Part shown: piece by piece, positions 7,289 through 15,717 of the stretch
Layout: each line of letters opens with the position of its first letter
How positions within the stretch are numbered: position 1 is the first letter of the stretch
Translations under genes and position numbers: made by a program
The notes under the pieces: model-generated
Databases searched by the model: none
Told to the model about the DNA's origin: nothing
The model's input: the letters and a program-made list of their open reading frames with translations, nothing else
NCBI RefSeq assembly: GCF_029854195.1
Contig: NZ_CP122960.1
Span: 936,001-1,000,000 of the forward strand
Direction: 5' to 3'
Length of the DNA stretch: 64,000 nt
Source of the DNA: Amylibacter sp. IMCC11727
GTDB taxonomy: Bacteria; Pseudomonadota; Alphaproteobacteria; Rhodobacterales; Rhodobacteraceae

Positions 7289-8164
7289 ATGGCGCTGAGC
7301 GACACACAACTGACCTTTTTCAAGGGGGAATGGACCGAAGGGAACACGGCCATTTTGGGTGCTGCCGACCATTCTATGTGGCATGGAAATATGGTGTTTG
7401 ACGGTGCGCGGTTTTTTGAAGGGGTGATGCCCGATCTGGCCCATCACTGCGAACGGGTGGTTGCCTCGGCGCGAACCATGGGGATGAAAGCACCTGTTAC
7501 AGCCGAAGAAATTGAGGCGCTGGTGCGCGAAGGGGTCAAGCGGCTTCGGTCCGAAGAGGCGTTTTATTTGCGCCCGATGATGTGGTCGACGGATTGTTTG
7601 CCTGGCATTATGGAAGCAGACCCAGACTCAACGAAGTTCGCCATCTGTCTGGAAAAGATTGCGATGCCCGATACAGGGGATATGCCGATCACGGTTTCAC
7701 CGTTTCGCCGCCCTGATCCGCGCACGGCGCTGACCAGTGCAAAGGCGGCGTGTTTGTATCCCAACAATGCGCGGATCATGACAGAGGCAAAGTCGCGCGG
7801 GTTTAAAAACGCGCTGTCGTTGGATTTGGAGGATCATGTGGCGGAATCGGCCTCTTCCAATGTGTTTCTGGTTAAAGATGGCGTGGTGCGTACACCTGTT
7901 CACAATGGTACGTTTTTAAACGGCGTGACACGGCGACGGGTCATGGGTTTGCTGCGCGCCGATGGGTATACGGTGGATGAGGTCTCCCTAACCGTGGACG
8001 ATTTCCGCGATGCGGACGAAATTTTCTTCACTGGCAATGCGGCGAAGGTTTTGCCCGTGACGGCGCTGGATGAGCGGAACTTGAATTACGGCCCGATGAC
8101 CCGACGCGTACGAGAATTGTATTGGGATTTTGCCCACACAAAATATGAGAGAATAGAGCTATGA
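7289..8164 (+). CDS. Branched-chain amino acid aminotransferase-like (class IV PLP enzyme)
   Basis: 291 residues of the fold-type IV aminotransferase family (IlvE/D-amino acid aminotransferase). Features are HGNMVFDGARFFEG near residue 32, the PLP lysine in TSAKAACLYPN (Lys152), the ESASSNVFLVKDG cofactor-phosphate loop and NGVTRRRVM. It would transfer amino groups between a branched-chain or related amino acid and 2-oxoglutarate in the cytosol. Substrate specificity within this family is hard to read from sequence, so ilvE is not assigned. The stop overlaps the next start by four bases, so the two are co-translated. Confidence 0.9.
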   Translation: MALSDTQLTFFKGEWTEGNTAILGAADHSMWHGNMVFDGARFFEGVMPDLAHHCERVVASARTMGMKAPVTAEEIEALVREGVKRLRSEEAFYLRPMMWSTDCLPGIMEADPDSTKFAICLEKIAMPDTGDMPITVSPFRRPDPRTALTSAKAACLYPNNARIMTEAKSRGFKNALSLDLEDHVAESASSNVFLVKDGVVRTPVHNGTFLNGVTRRRVMGLLRADGYTVDEVSLTVDDFRDADEIFFTGNAAKVLPVTALDERNLNYGPMTRRVRELYWDFAHTKYERIEL

Positions 8165-9147
8165 CCAAGATGAACGTTGTTGAAATTTCAAAACCCGGTG
8201 GACCCGAGGTGTTGGTGCCTGCCACGCGGGATATTCCAGAGGTGGGACATGGCGACATTCTGATCAAAGTGATTGCAGCAGGGGTTAATCGGCCAGATGC
8301 GTTGCAGCGGGCAGGGGCCTATGACCCGCCGAAAGGAGCGTCTGATTTGCCAGGATTAGAATGTTCGGGAACCGTTGCGGCGGTGGGTGCGGGTGTAACG
8401 CGCTGGGCCGTAGGAGATGAGGTCTGCGCCCTGCTGCCCGGTGGGGGGTACGCGGAATATGTGACCACGCCTGCGGATCACGCGCTGCCTGTGCCCAAGG
8501 GTTTGGACATGGTGCAAGCGGCGGCCCTGTGTGAAACCTATTACACTGTGTATTCAAACGTATTCATGCGCGGTGGATTGAAAGCGGGTGAAGTTTTCTT
8601 GGTACATGGCGGATCATCTGGGATCGGCACTACTGCGATTCAATTGGCTGCCAAAGCGGGTGCGCGGGTGTTTGCAACGGCCGGATCGGCTGAAAAATGT
8701 GCGAAATGTGTGGAATTGGGCGCAGAACGGGCAATCAATTACCGCGAAGAAGATTTCGTGGAGGTGATGAAGGCCGAGACCGACGGTAAGGGCATTGATG
8801 TGATCCTTGATATGGTCGGTGGCGACTATATTCCGCGCAATGTGAAGGCGATGGCCCTTGGCGGGCGTTTGGTGCAAATCGCGTTCCTTGGTGGGCCGAA
8901 AGCAGAGTTGAATTTTGCCCAAGTCATGGTGAAACGCCTGACGATTACAGGGTCCACGCTGCGCCCGCAAAGCGATGAGGCCAAGGCGGCCATTGCACGG
9001 GAATTGGAAGAAAACATCTGGCCGATGTTGGCGGACGGTACGATTGCGCCTGTGATGGACAGCACATTCCCGCTGGCCGAGGCCGCAGCGGCCCACACGA
9101 AGATGGAAACGTCAAAGCATATCGGCAAGATTGTTTTGGTGGTTTGA
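8161..9147 (+). CDS. NAD(P)H-quinone oxidoreductase, zinc-independent MDR family
   Basis: 328 residues. Medium-chain reductase with the quinone reductase/PIG3-like pattern: GVNRPDALQRAGAYDPP at the N-terminus, PGLECSGTVAAVG, and the Rossmann motif VHGGSSGIGTTAIQLA. Structural zinc cysteines of alcohol dehydrogenases are absent. Expected to reduce quinones or enones with NAD(P)H in the cytosol. It overlaps the aminotransferase by ATGA and forms an operon with it. Physiological substrate unknown. Confidence 0.92.
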   Translation: MTKMNVVEISKPGGPEVLVPATRDIPEVGHGDILIKVIAAGVNRPDALQRAGAYDPPKGASDLPGLECSGTVAAVGAGVTRWAVGDEVCALLPGGGYAEYVTTPADHALPVPKGLDMVQAAALCETYYTVYSNVFMRGGLKAGEVFLVHGGSSGIGTTAIQLAAKAGARVFATAGSAEKCAKCVELGAERAINYREEDFVEVMKAETDGKGIDVILDMVGGDYIPRNVKAMALGGRLVQIAFLGGPKAELNFAQVMVKRLTITGSTLRPQSDEAKAAIARELEENIWPMLADGTIAPVMDSTFPLAEAAAAHTKMETSKHIGKIVLVV

Positions 9148-9230
9148 GGTCGCGTCGTTTCTGAACAAGACAGGACGTTCTGTTGCCAAGATCATAGCTT
9201 TAACTGCTGTGAATTTGAGAGGACGCATCC

Positions 9231-10091
9231 ATGACAATACTTACGCAAGATCAAAAAGATCAATTCTGGCGTGACGGTGTGTTGGTTGTTGAAGATGCGG
9301 TGACGGCGGAACAACTGGCGGCTTTGCGCGATGTGTTTGCGGGTTGGGTTGAAGAAAGCCGAAATCATACGGAAGACTATGGGGAAACCATGGATGGGCG
9401 TCCGCGGTTTGATCTGCAGCCAGGGCACAGCGCCGAGGTTCCAGGGTTGCGGCGCGTTCAATCGCCCGAGGAAGTGTCTGATGTGTATGCGGATGTGATG
9501 CGCACTGCACGAACAGTCGATATGTGTGCAGAGCTGATTGGCCCAAACCTGCGGTTTCATCATGGTAAGGTGAATTCCAAGCTGCCGGGTACGGCAACAG
9601 AGGTTAAGTTTCACCAAGACTTTCCGTTTCAGCCGATGACGAATGACGACATCATTACCTGTTTGTTGTTTGTAGATGATGTGACGCTGGAAAATGGTCC
9701 TTTGGAGGTGGTACCTGGCACGCACACAGGGCCGATTTATTCTCATTGGCATGGTGGGCGGTTTACGGGGGCCGTTGCGGATGCGGTGAAAGATGAACAC
9801 GTCGGAAATGCGGTGATGTGTACAGGTAAGGCGGGGTCGGTTTGTCTGATGCACGCGCGATTGTTGCATGGGTCTGCGCCAAATCAGTCGGGTGCGCCGC
9901 GCACACTTTATATTTCTACATATTATGCGGAGGACGCGATTGAGTTGAGCCCGAACCATTTGCCAAGCACGCTGACCCACGAGGTTGTGCGCGGAGAAGC
10001 ATCAGGGCGGGTGCGATGCACTCCGTATGAGATGGCGTTGCCAGAAGTTCCGAAAGACACGAGTTTCTTTGCGCAGCAGGAGCAGGGTTAG
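9231..10091 (+). CDS. Phytanoyl-CoA dioxygenase (PhyH) family protein
   Basis: 286 residues. Fe(II)/2-oxoglutarate-dependent oxygenase fold with the iron-binding HxD in VKFHQDFPFQPM, the distal His in LLHGSAPNQSG, and the Arg in PRTLYIS that would bind 2-oxoglutarate. The N-terminus (LTQDQKDQFWRDGVLVVEDA) is typical. PhyH members hydroxylate diverse small molecules, so the substrate is open. A second, distinct PhyH protein occurs at 23.4 kb. Its TAG stop overlaps the stop of the opposing gene (TTAG at 10088-10091). Confidence 0.9.
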   Translation: MTILTQDQKDQFWRDGVLVVEDAVTAEQLAALRDVFAGWVEESRNHTEDYGETMDGRPRFDLQPGHSAEVPGLRRVQSPEEVSDVYADVMRTARTVDMCAELIGPNLRFHHGKVNSKLPGTATEVKFHQDFPFQPMTNDDIITCLLFVDDVTLENGPLEVVPGTHTGPIYSHWHGGRFTGAVADAVKDEHVGNAVMCTGKAGSVCLMHARLLHGSAPNQSGAPRTLYISTYYAEDAIELSPNHLPSTLTHEVVRGEASGRVRCTPYEMALPEVPKDTSFFAQQEQG

Positions 10092-10588
10092 CCTGTGTGG
10101 GTATTTGGCAAAAGCGCGTATTTTGCGTTGCGGATTTCATAATCCTCTAGCGGGTAATTCACAAAGACTGCGGCATAATAATCTTGTGCCCATTGACCCA
10201 ATTCTGGGCTGAAACCTTGCATTGTTTGAATGGTCGGGGCCATCCAGTTCCAGCGGGAATAGCCTGTGTCTTTTAAGCCGTTTGGCGTGAACGCTGGTGT
10301 TTCTGGTTGGGTTCTGTGGGCCAATTCGGCATTCTGGGCGTGTGCGACGGCCATGCCGTGCAGATACCAACGGGCGGCTTCGTGGAGGTTGAGGTTCGCG
10401 AAGCGTTGCTGCTCGCTGCCCCGTTCGGTGATGACGATGTCATAACCCGTAGTAGTGGGTTCCACGTGCGGGCTGCCATCGTCTGAGCGAATGGTAGCCA
10501 CTGTCACGGCAGGGCCGTTGTCAGCTTTCTGCCAGAGTGTATCGATTGTGCTTTGTAATTGGCGAATGGGATCGTTTGCACCTGTCAT
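10088..10588 (-). CDS. Hypothetical cytosolic protein co-encoded with CueR-like regulator
   Basis: 166 residues, no signal peptide or membrane segment. It has an N-terminal helix (NDPIRQLQSTIDTLWQKADN), an alternating strand region (TVATIRSDDGS, TGYDIVITERG) and a Trp/Tyr-rich C-terminal half (YSRWNWMAP, WAQDYYAAVFVNYPLEDYE). I recognise no family. Its start overlaps the cueR-like stop by four bases, so it is the second gene of that operon and may be a copper-linked function, but nothing in the sequence, such as Cys/His metal motifs, demands this. Confidence 0.75.
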   Translation of the reverse strand: MTGANDPIRQLQSTIDTLWQKADNGPAVTVATIRSDDGSPHVEPTTTGYDIVITERGSEQQRFANLNLHEAARWYLHGMAVAHAQNAELAHRTQPETPAFTPNGLKDTGYSRWNWMAPTIQTMQGFSPELGQWAQDYYAAVFVNYPLEDYEIRNAKYALLPNTHTG

Positions 10589-10980
10589 GAAGTGTTGCCA
10601 AGCGCGCTGAGGATTGGGCAGTCCGCCCGTTCATCGCCTGCGCAACTGTCGGCCAAATGGGACAGTTCATCGCGCAGGGTTTGTAGTTCGCGCAATTTTT
10701 CGTCGATTTCTGCCAAGTGATCGAGCGCGATGGATTTCACATCCGCAGAAGAGCGCGATTGATCGGTATAAAGCGCAAGCAAAGTGCGGCAAGTTTCAAT
10801 GGAAAAGCCAAAAGCGCGCGCGCGGCGCACAAAGATAAGCCGACGCAAGGCACGGTCATCATAAAGACGATAGCCTTTGTCGGAGCGTTCTTCGGGCGTG
10901 ACAAGGCCGATATCCGCGTAGTAGCGGATGGTTTTTGTGGGCATATCTGTGCGTTTTGCCGCAGCGCCTATGGTATACAT
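10585..10980 (-). CDS. CueR-type MerR family copper-responsive regulator
   Basis: 131 residues. N-terminal winged helix (MYTIGAAAKRTDMPTKTIRYY), dimerisation coiled coil at about 80-110, and a C-terminal metal loop Cys113-x7-Cys121 (SCAGDERADCPIL) that aligns with the Cys-x7-Cys loop of E. coli CueR (Cu(I), Ag(I), Au(I) sensing). The SSADVK segment preserves the Ser that marks monovalent-metal sensors. It lacks the CCHH tail of the E. coli protein. It faces a DUF4396 gene across a promoter with the long 19-bp spacer that MerR proteins untwist. Confidence 0.88.
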   Translation of the reverse strand: MYTIGAAAKRTDMPTKTIRYYADIGLVTPEERSDKGYRLYDDRALRRLIFVRRARAFGFSIETCRTLLALYTDQSRSSADVKSIALDHLAEIDEKLRELQTLRDELSHLADSCAGDERADCPILSALGNTS

Positions 10981-10983
10981 GGC

Positions 10984-11014
10984 TTGACCTTCTAGTTGCT
11001 GGAACCTTTATACA
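10984..11014 (+). promoter_or_regulatory. MerR/CueR-type promoter-operator, 19-bp spacer
   Basis: TTGACC (10984-10989), a 19-bp spacer and TATACA (11009-11014). The spacer contains ACCTTCTAGTTGCTGGAACC, close to the CueR box of copper efflux promoters (ACCTTCC...GGAAGG type). The over-long spacer is the hallmark of MerR activation. It reads toward the DUF4396 gene at 11048 and lies just upstream of the cueR-like start. Confidence 0.8.
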
Positions 11015-11047
11015 GGGTTGGCAGAGACTCAGCAAAGGACCATTTCA

Positions 11048-11497
11048 ATGGTTGCTATTGATACAATTCGCACAACAAATTGGACCGATTGGCCGAAATG
11101 GGGCACGGCATCTTATAACACGATGTGGTGTTTGATCGGGTGTTCCATTGGGGATATCGGCACGATTGCGTTTTTTCAGTTCACAGGCATTCCGTGGCCA
11201 ACGCTGGCGATCATGTCGCTGGCGATTTTAAATGGGATTTTGACGTCTATCGCGCTCGAAACAATCATAATGGCGCGGCAAATGGAATTGCGCGCGGCGT
11301 TTCGCACAGCCATTGGCATGTCGTTGATTTCTATGGTGTCGATGGAAGCTGCGATGAACCTGACGGATTACCTGCTGACAGGGGGCGCTAAGCTGACGTG
11401 GTGGGTGATGCCGATCATGTTATTGGCAGGGTTTATAACGCCGTTGCCGTATAATTACTGGCGGCTAAAAGCACTGGGCAAAGCCTGTTGCGGGTAA
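11048..11497 (+). CDS. DUF4396 family integral membrane protein, predicted CueR target
   Basis: 149 residues with four hydrophobic segments. The DUF4396 pattern is visible: MWCLIGCSIGDIGTIAFFQ, SIALETIIMARQM, SLISMVSMEAAMN and the terminal TPLPYNYWRLK. Several Met residues (MARQM, GMSLISM, MEAAMN) and Cys lie in or near the membrane, and the protein ends in CCG, reasonable soft-metal ligands. ATG 11048 was chosen over TTG 11018 because of the AAAGGA ribosome site and because 11018 would lie almost at the transcription start. A CueR-type promoter directly precedes it, so a role in copper handling is inferred. Confidence 0.85.
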   Translation: MVAIDTIRTTNWTDWPKWGTASYNTMWCLIGCSIGDIGTIAFFQFTGIPWPTLAIMSLAILNGILTSIALETIIMARQMELRAAFRTAIGMSLISMVSMEAAMNLTDYLLTGGAKLTWWVMPIMLLAGFITPLPYNYWRLKALGKACCG

Positions 11498-11539
11498 GAT
11501 GATACCTTAGCCAGTGTTGTGGCTCAGGCCATTAGCTCT

Positions 11540-12523
11540 TTAGAGAGCCGTGATTGGGATTAAGGTGACATCGGTTGGATCGAGGTCCTGTGCGCCTGTC
11601 ACCTCTGCCACTGCAACACCGTCAAGCAGAACAGTTGCCCCTGTTCCATCGGCAAAGTTTTCGACCGTGACGGTTGGTGTGATGTCTTCACCTGTGGCAG
11701 GGTCGGTGGCTGGTGTGTATTCGATTTGGAGCAGATCCTCGGCCCCATCGAAATCGGTGATGGTAGAGGTTCCTTCGCCAAGCACAGCTTCGTCTATCGT
11801 AAAGGCATCGGCCCCTTCGCCGCCAGTGGCTGTGTCGCCAACGCCGAGCAAGAAGGCATCATCCCCAAGACCACCGTAAAGATCATCAGCGCCGTCGATT
11901 TCATCGTCGAGGTTCAAGGATGTGTCGCCTGTTGCGCCATTCAGAATATCGTCCCCTTCGCCGCCAAACAGCGAGTCATTGCCGCTAGAGCCCCAGAGAA
12001 TATCGTCGCCGTCTTCTCCGTTCAGAATGTCATCGTCTTCACCCCCATCAAGGGTATCAGTGCCTTCGCCGCCAAACAGGGTGTCATTTTCTGTTCCCCC
12101 TGTCAGCATGTCGTCGCCAGTGCCACCCACAAGGATGTCATCGTTTTCGCCGCCAAACAGTTCGTCGTTTCCAGCGCCCCCGTCGAGTGAATCGTTACCT
12201 GCTTTGCCAAGGGCACGATCATCGCCACCATTCATTTCGGCGGTGTCATCCCCGTTACCTGCTTGCAGATTGTCGTCTTGTTCCGTGCCAACAATGCTGT
12301 CATCGCCATCGCCTGCCAAAAAGCTGGCGCCATCGAGGTCTGTGCTGGTCAGAAAATCATCGCCATCCCCGCCTGTAACGTTTTCAACGTTGCCATCCCC
12401 CGTGGCAGAACCAGAGCTGGTGGTTGTTTCGTCGTCTTCATCATCATCCAGATAAAAGGTCAGCCCGAAGATACCCGCAAAAAGCAGGGCATTTGCAACA
12501 TGGGCAAGCGTATATGTCAGCAT
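11540..12523 (-). CDS. RTX (hemolysin-type) calcium-binding repeat protein
   Basis: 327 residues. Residues 1-25 are one hydrophobic helix (HVANALLFAGIFGLTFYL) followed by an acidic DDDEDDET stretch. From about 50 to 230 there are roughly fifteen nonapeptide GGxGxDxLx-like repeats (GGTGDDMLTGG, GGEGTDTLDGG), which bind calcium as a beta-roll. The C-terminal 90 residues form a non-repetitive Asp/Thr-rich beta domain (TSTITDFDGAEDLLQIEY) common at the end of RTX proteins and often carrying the type I secretion signal. The N-terminal membrane segment suggests anchoring instead. No hlyB/hlyD genes are nearby. Very acidic overall. Confidence 0.9.
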   Translation of the reverse strand: MLTYTLAHVANALLFAGIFGLTFYLDDDEDDETTTSSGSATGDGNVENVTGGDGDDFLTSTDLDGASFLAGDGDDSIVGTEQDDNLQAGNGDDTAEMNGGDDRALGKAGNDSLDGGAGNDELFGGENDDILVGGTGDDMLTGGTENDTLFGGEGTDTLDGGEDDDILNGEDGDDILWGSSGNDSLFGGEGDDILNGATGDTSLNLDDEIDGADDLYGGLGDDAFLLGVGDTATGGEGADAFTIDEAVLGEGTSTITDFDGAEDLLQIEYTPATDPATGEDITPTVTVENFADGTGATVLLDGVAVAEVTGAQDLDPTDVTLIPITAL

Positions 12524-12653
12524 TATTCAACCACTCGTTAAGACGCACAACTTGCGACAAATTTATACTTATAGAGTGAAAATTAACGAAAGATGACGGC
12601 GTGAGTGGGGCAGCCGTAAGAAGAGTTTGTGCCGATTGCGCCTGAATTCGGCC

Positions 12654-13286
12654 TTATCTGATTGGGTTCAGCGTTGCTTTTGTGGCTTTGCAGTCACGGA
12701 TCGCATCGCGTCCGCAGCGGCGGAATTCGAACTCTTTGGTGAGGCAGATGCGGGCTTCTTGGATGTGGTTTTGTTTGCAAGTGATGGTGATTTGATCGGC
12801 TTGCAAGGTTGGATTTGCTTCCAAAAACGCGGCTTCGATCACACTGGCGGGCAGGGCGATGGTTTTGTCGAGTTTGCGCAGGATTTCAGGGCGGTTGATC
12901 GCGCCATAGGCTGCGCGGGATTGGGTGTAATACTCTGTGGCTGATAGGCCTGAACAGGTGCCGTGTTTTTTCCACTGATGCCAAGCCAATCCACCAGATC
13001 CCATGATATCGGCCATTGCGGCAGTCATGGCACGGCTGGGCGCACGTTCATTTGCGCGACAAAACGAAGGCCAACCTGACTCAAATTGCGGCCAAAGACC
13101 ATGCAAAATCCAGCCGTGATCGTGACGGGGGTGGCATTGATCTGCCTTGCGGCTGTCCCCTTCTAACGCGCACCAATTTGGGGACCAAGACAATGCCATG
13201 ACGTAGTAATCAAATTGACCCGGATTTTCACCGTCCGCATGGGCCATCGAGCCGAGCAAAAGGGCGCTTAGAAAAATACGTATCAT
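12654..13286 (-). CDS. Ribonuclease T2 family protein
   Basis: 210 residues with a signal peptide (MIRIFLSALLLGSMAHA). Both catalytic segments of RNase T2 are intact: CAS I in HGWILHGLWPQ and CAS II in WHQWKKHGTCSG, supplying the catalytic histidines, Glu/Lys and a disulfide Cys; further Cys pairs (NWCALE, DQCHPRH, CRKFV-like positions near the end) fit the family. It would cleave single-stranded RNA in the periplasm via a 2',3'-cyclic phosphate. It stands alone and divergent from trcR. Confidence 0.93.
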   Translation of the reverse strand: MIRIFLSALLLGSMAHADGENPGQFDYYVMALSWSPNWCALEGDSRKADQCHPRHDHGWILHGLWPQFESGWPSFCRANERAPSRAMTAAMADIMGSGGLAWHQWKKHGTCSGLSATEYYTQSRAAYGAINRPEILRKLDKTIALPASVIEAAFLEANPTLQADQITITCKQNHIQEARICLTKEFEFRRCGRDAIRDCKATKATLNPIR

Positions 13287-13417
13287 GGGTCTTTTCCTTT
13301 AAGGGTTCCTTGTCTATATAGGCTGAGAATTCCCCACCTGAAACGGCAATTCGCGAAGGCCACGGCCCGAGCAACCGATTTCTCGGCGCGGGAGAGGTTT
13401 ATTTGGAGGAAAGACGC

Positions 13418-14167
13418 ATGGCGCTCCCTATTATGGCTAAGGCCACCGCAGTTTGGCTCGTGGACAACACCACATTGAGCTTTAAGCAAATCGCAGATTT
13501 CTGTGGGTTGCACGAGTTGGAAGTGAACGGCATCGCAGATGGCGAAGTGGGCCAAGGCATCAAAGGATTTGATCCAATTGCCAACAACCAGCTGACCCAA
13601 GAAGAGATCAATCTGGCACAGGAAAGCCCACGCCATAAGTTGAAGCTGAAGCATAACCCAGCTGCTGATGGCGAGCAGAAACGCCGTGGTCCGCGGTATA
13701 CGCCGCTGTCTAAACGCCAAGATCGCCCTGCGTCTATTCTGTGGCTGGTGAAATTTCATCCAGAGCTGTCAGATGGGCAGATTTCCAAACTGGTGGGCAC
13801 AACCAAGCCAACCATTCAAGCGATGCGTGATCGCACCCATTGGAACATTGCAAACATTCAGCCGATTGACCCTGTTGCGCTCGGTCTGTGTAAACAGCTG
13901 GAGCTGGACGCGGCAGTTGCCAAAGCGGCGGCAAAAGCAGCCAAAGAAGGCAATGCAATTTCTGATGAAGAACGCCTGAAATTGGTCTCCACAGAGCAAT
14001 CATTGCAGATGGAAACAGAGCCGAAAATCCCGTCTAACATGGCTGGGCTTGAAAGCTTTACTTTGGCGGACTCTGCTGAAGAAGACAGCGACGCAGATTC
14101 AGATGCTGTTGTTGATGCGGACAGCCTGTTTAACCTGCCCAAAGGCGGCGGTGACGACGAAGAATAA
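13418..14167 (+). CDS. trcR: Cell-cycle transcriptional regulator TrcR (DUF1013)
   Basis: 249 residues. The conserved DUF1013 core is present: MALPIMAKATAVWLVDNT at the start, FKQIADFCGLHELEV, GIKGFDPIANNQLT, and FHPELSDGQISKLVGTTKPTI, two helix-turn-helix-like blocks. The C-terminal third is Ala/Lys-rich then strongly acidic (EEDSDADSDAVVDADS). Family members are alphaproteobacterial and annotated as cell-cycle regulators. ATG 13418 follows an excellent GGAGGA site. A strong hairpin terminator follows at once, so it is monocistronic. Confidence 0.92.
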   Translation: MALPIMAKATAVWLVDNTTLSFKQIADFCGLHELEVNGIADGEVGQGIKGFDPIANNQLTQEEINLAQESPRHKLKLKHNPAADGEQKRRGPRYTPLSKRQDRPASILWLVKFHPELSDGQISKLVGTTKPTIQAMRDRTHWNIANIQPIDPVALGLCKQLELDAAVAKAAAKAAKEGNAISDEERLKLVSTEQSLQMETEPKIPSNMAGLESFTLADSAEEDSDADSDAVVDADSLFNLPKGGGDDEE

Positions 14168-14191
14168 GTCTGAACACATTCAGACAGATAG

Positions 14192-14219
14192 AACCCAGCC
14201 TTCGGGCTGGGTTTTTTTG
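14192..14219 (+). terminator. Rho-independent terminator of trcR
   Basis: AACCCAGCC, loop TTCG, GGCTGGGTT and a run of seven Ts, 24 bases after the stop. The TTCG tetraloop is typical of stable terminators. Confidence 0.92.
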
Positions 14220-14309
14220 TCGCTTTTGTCATAGATTGTCGTGTTCGCGCACCCTAGCATGATGGAAACACCACAGATTTTGTGGCTTTCAATCAAGATC
14301 GGATAAGAT

Positions 14310-15272
14310 ATGGCATCGGCAGAACGCAGTGCGGCAGTTGGCATTTTCTGTGCATTGTCTGCGACGGTTTTCTTTTCGCTGAACGATTTGTCTATCAAGT
14401 TTTTGTCTGGGGATTATCCGCTGCATCAGATCGTGTTTGTGCGTGCGGCGGTGGCGCTGTTTATTACGCTTGCCATCATCATGCCGTTTGATGGGGGCTG
14501 GGCCGCGTTGAAAACTCGCCGCCCGAAAATCCACGTTTTGCGCGGGGTGTGTGTGGTGGTTGCGAACTCTGCGTTTTTTGCGGGAATTGCGGCGATGCCG
14601 CTGGCCGATGCGTCGGCGATTTTCTTTGTGGCACCGCTGTTTATCACGGGCCTGTCCGTGATTGTGTTAGGAGAATATGTAGGGTTTCGGCGTTGGATCG
14701 CCGTTGTTGTTGGGCTGATCGGTGTGGTAATTGTGGTGCGTCCCACGGGGGCAGGGTTTACACTGGTGGCATTACTGCCTGCCTTGGCAGCGCTTGCCTA
14801 TGCGGGTTTGCAGACGATGACACGCTATACTGGAATGAGCGAGCGGGCCTCCACCATGTCGTTCTATATCCAACTGACATTTATGGTGGTGACTGGGGTT
14901 TTGGCGCTGACCCTTGGGGATGGGCGGTACGCGGGATCCGAAAACGAAGCGATTGAGTTTTTCCTGCGTCCGTGGCTGATGCCGCCTTTGCGCGATGGGT
15001 TGATTATGCTGGCCCTTGGTGGGGTCAGTGCCTGTGCTGGGTATTTGATCAGCCAAGCCTATCGCGGGACGGATGCGGGATTGGTCGCCCCTTTTGAATA
15101 TACCGCGCTGCTGTTGGCGGTGTTTTGGGGTATTGTGATCTGGGGGGAATGGCCCGCGTTTACCACATGGATCGGGATCGTATTGATCGCAGGTTCAGGA
15201 ATATATGTGGCCTTGCGAGAAGCCCATCTGGGCGGGAAACCGTCGGCCAAACGCGTGGCTGGCCGACGGTAA
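14310..15272 (+). CDS. EamA/DMT family transporter
   Basis: 320 residues with ten hydrophobic helices arranged as two EamA repeats. Typical marks are FSLNDLSIKFLSGDYPLHQIVF, ANSAFFAGIAAMPLADAS, FVAPLFITGLSVIVLGE and, in the second half, YRGTDAGLVAPFEYTALL followed by WGIVIWGEWP. Such inner-membrane carriers export or import small metabolites; substrate cannot be inferred. Start ATG 14310 precedes MASAERSAAVG; the ribosome site is weak. A second member of the superfamily ends the window. Confidence 0.92.
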   Translation: MASAERSAAVGIFCALSATVFFSLNDLSIKFLSGDYPLHQIVFVRAAVALFITLAIIMPFDGGWAALKTRRPKIHVLRGVCVVVANSAFFAGIAAMPLADASAIFFVAPLFITGLSVIVLGEYVGFRRWIAVVVGLIGVVIVVRPTGAGFTLVALLPALAALAYAGLQTMTRYTGMSERASTMSFYIQLTFMVVTGVLALTLGDGRYAGSENEAIEFFLRPWLMPPLRDGLIMLALGGVSACAGYLISQAYRGTDAGLVAPFEYTALLLAVFWGIVIWGEWPAFTTWIGIVLIAGSGIYVALREAHLGGKPSAKRVAGRR

Positions 15273-15281
15273 ATCTATTGC

Positions 15282-15698
15282 TTACTTCGCTGAGATGACG
15301 GTCATCACAAGATTGCCGTCCACCTTGATTGGGCCGTCTTCTTTGGCACCGAGTGTGTATTCGAAAATACCTGTTTTCATGCCGCCGTCTTCGGCGTGAA
15401 TCATGAGCATCAGTTTGTCACCGCTGGCCACTGGCTCAGTCAGGATCGCCGTCACATCGGCGTTTTCACCTGCTTTGATCGGTGCATGGCCAACAACGGG
15501 GCCAGGTTTTCCGCTGTCATCTGTGCGGTGTACAACCAACCAGCCGTTCGCGGCAGCGGTAATTTTTTCAGCAGTTACAGTGCCCCCAGAAACATCCTGA
15601 TCCCCCGCTGTGACACCTTGGTTTGCGTGTGCTGCGGCAAAGGTAACGCCTGCCATCAGTGATGCGCCAAATGCGAGAGAAATAATATTACGTTTCAT
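15282..15698 (-). CDS. Secreted DUF7282-like beta-sandwich protein
   Basis: 138 residues with a signal peptide (MKRNIISLAFGASLMAGVTFAAAHA). The mature part has the pattern GWLVVHRTDDSGKPGPVVGHAPIKAGENADVTAIL, then MLMIHAEDGG, and TGIFEYTLG, which resembles DUF7282 domains of secreted and archaeal surface proteins. Function unknown; no cysteine or metal motif. A strong AGGAGGAG ribosome site lies just upstream, and a 22-bp palindrome sits directly above it in the leader. Confidence 0.82.
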   Translation of the reverse strand: MKRNIISLAFGASLMAGVTFAAAHANQGVTAGDQDVSGGTVTAEKITAAANGWLVVHRTDDSGKPGPVVGHAPIKAGENADVTAILTEPVASGDKLMLMIHAEDGGMKTGIFEYTLGAKEDGPIKVDGNLVMTVISAK

Positions 15699-15717
15699 GG
15701 AATCTCCTCCTGTTAAG

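Noticed and set aside
9192..9980. 262-codon open frame on the minus strand
   Set aside because: Antisense to the PhyH gene, which carries intact iron-binding motifs on the plus strand.
11700..12400. DNA tandem repeat region
   Set aside because: The repetitiveness is that of codons for the RTX nonapeptides; not an independent DNA repeat.
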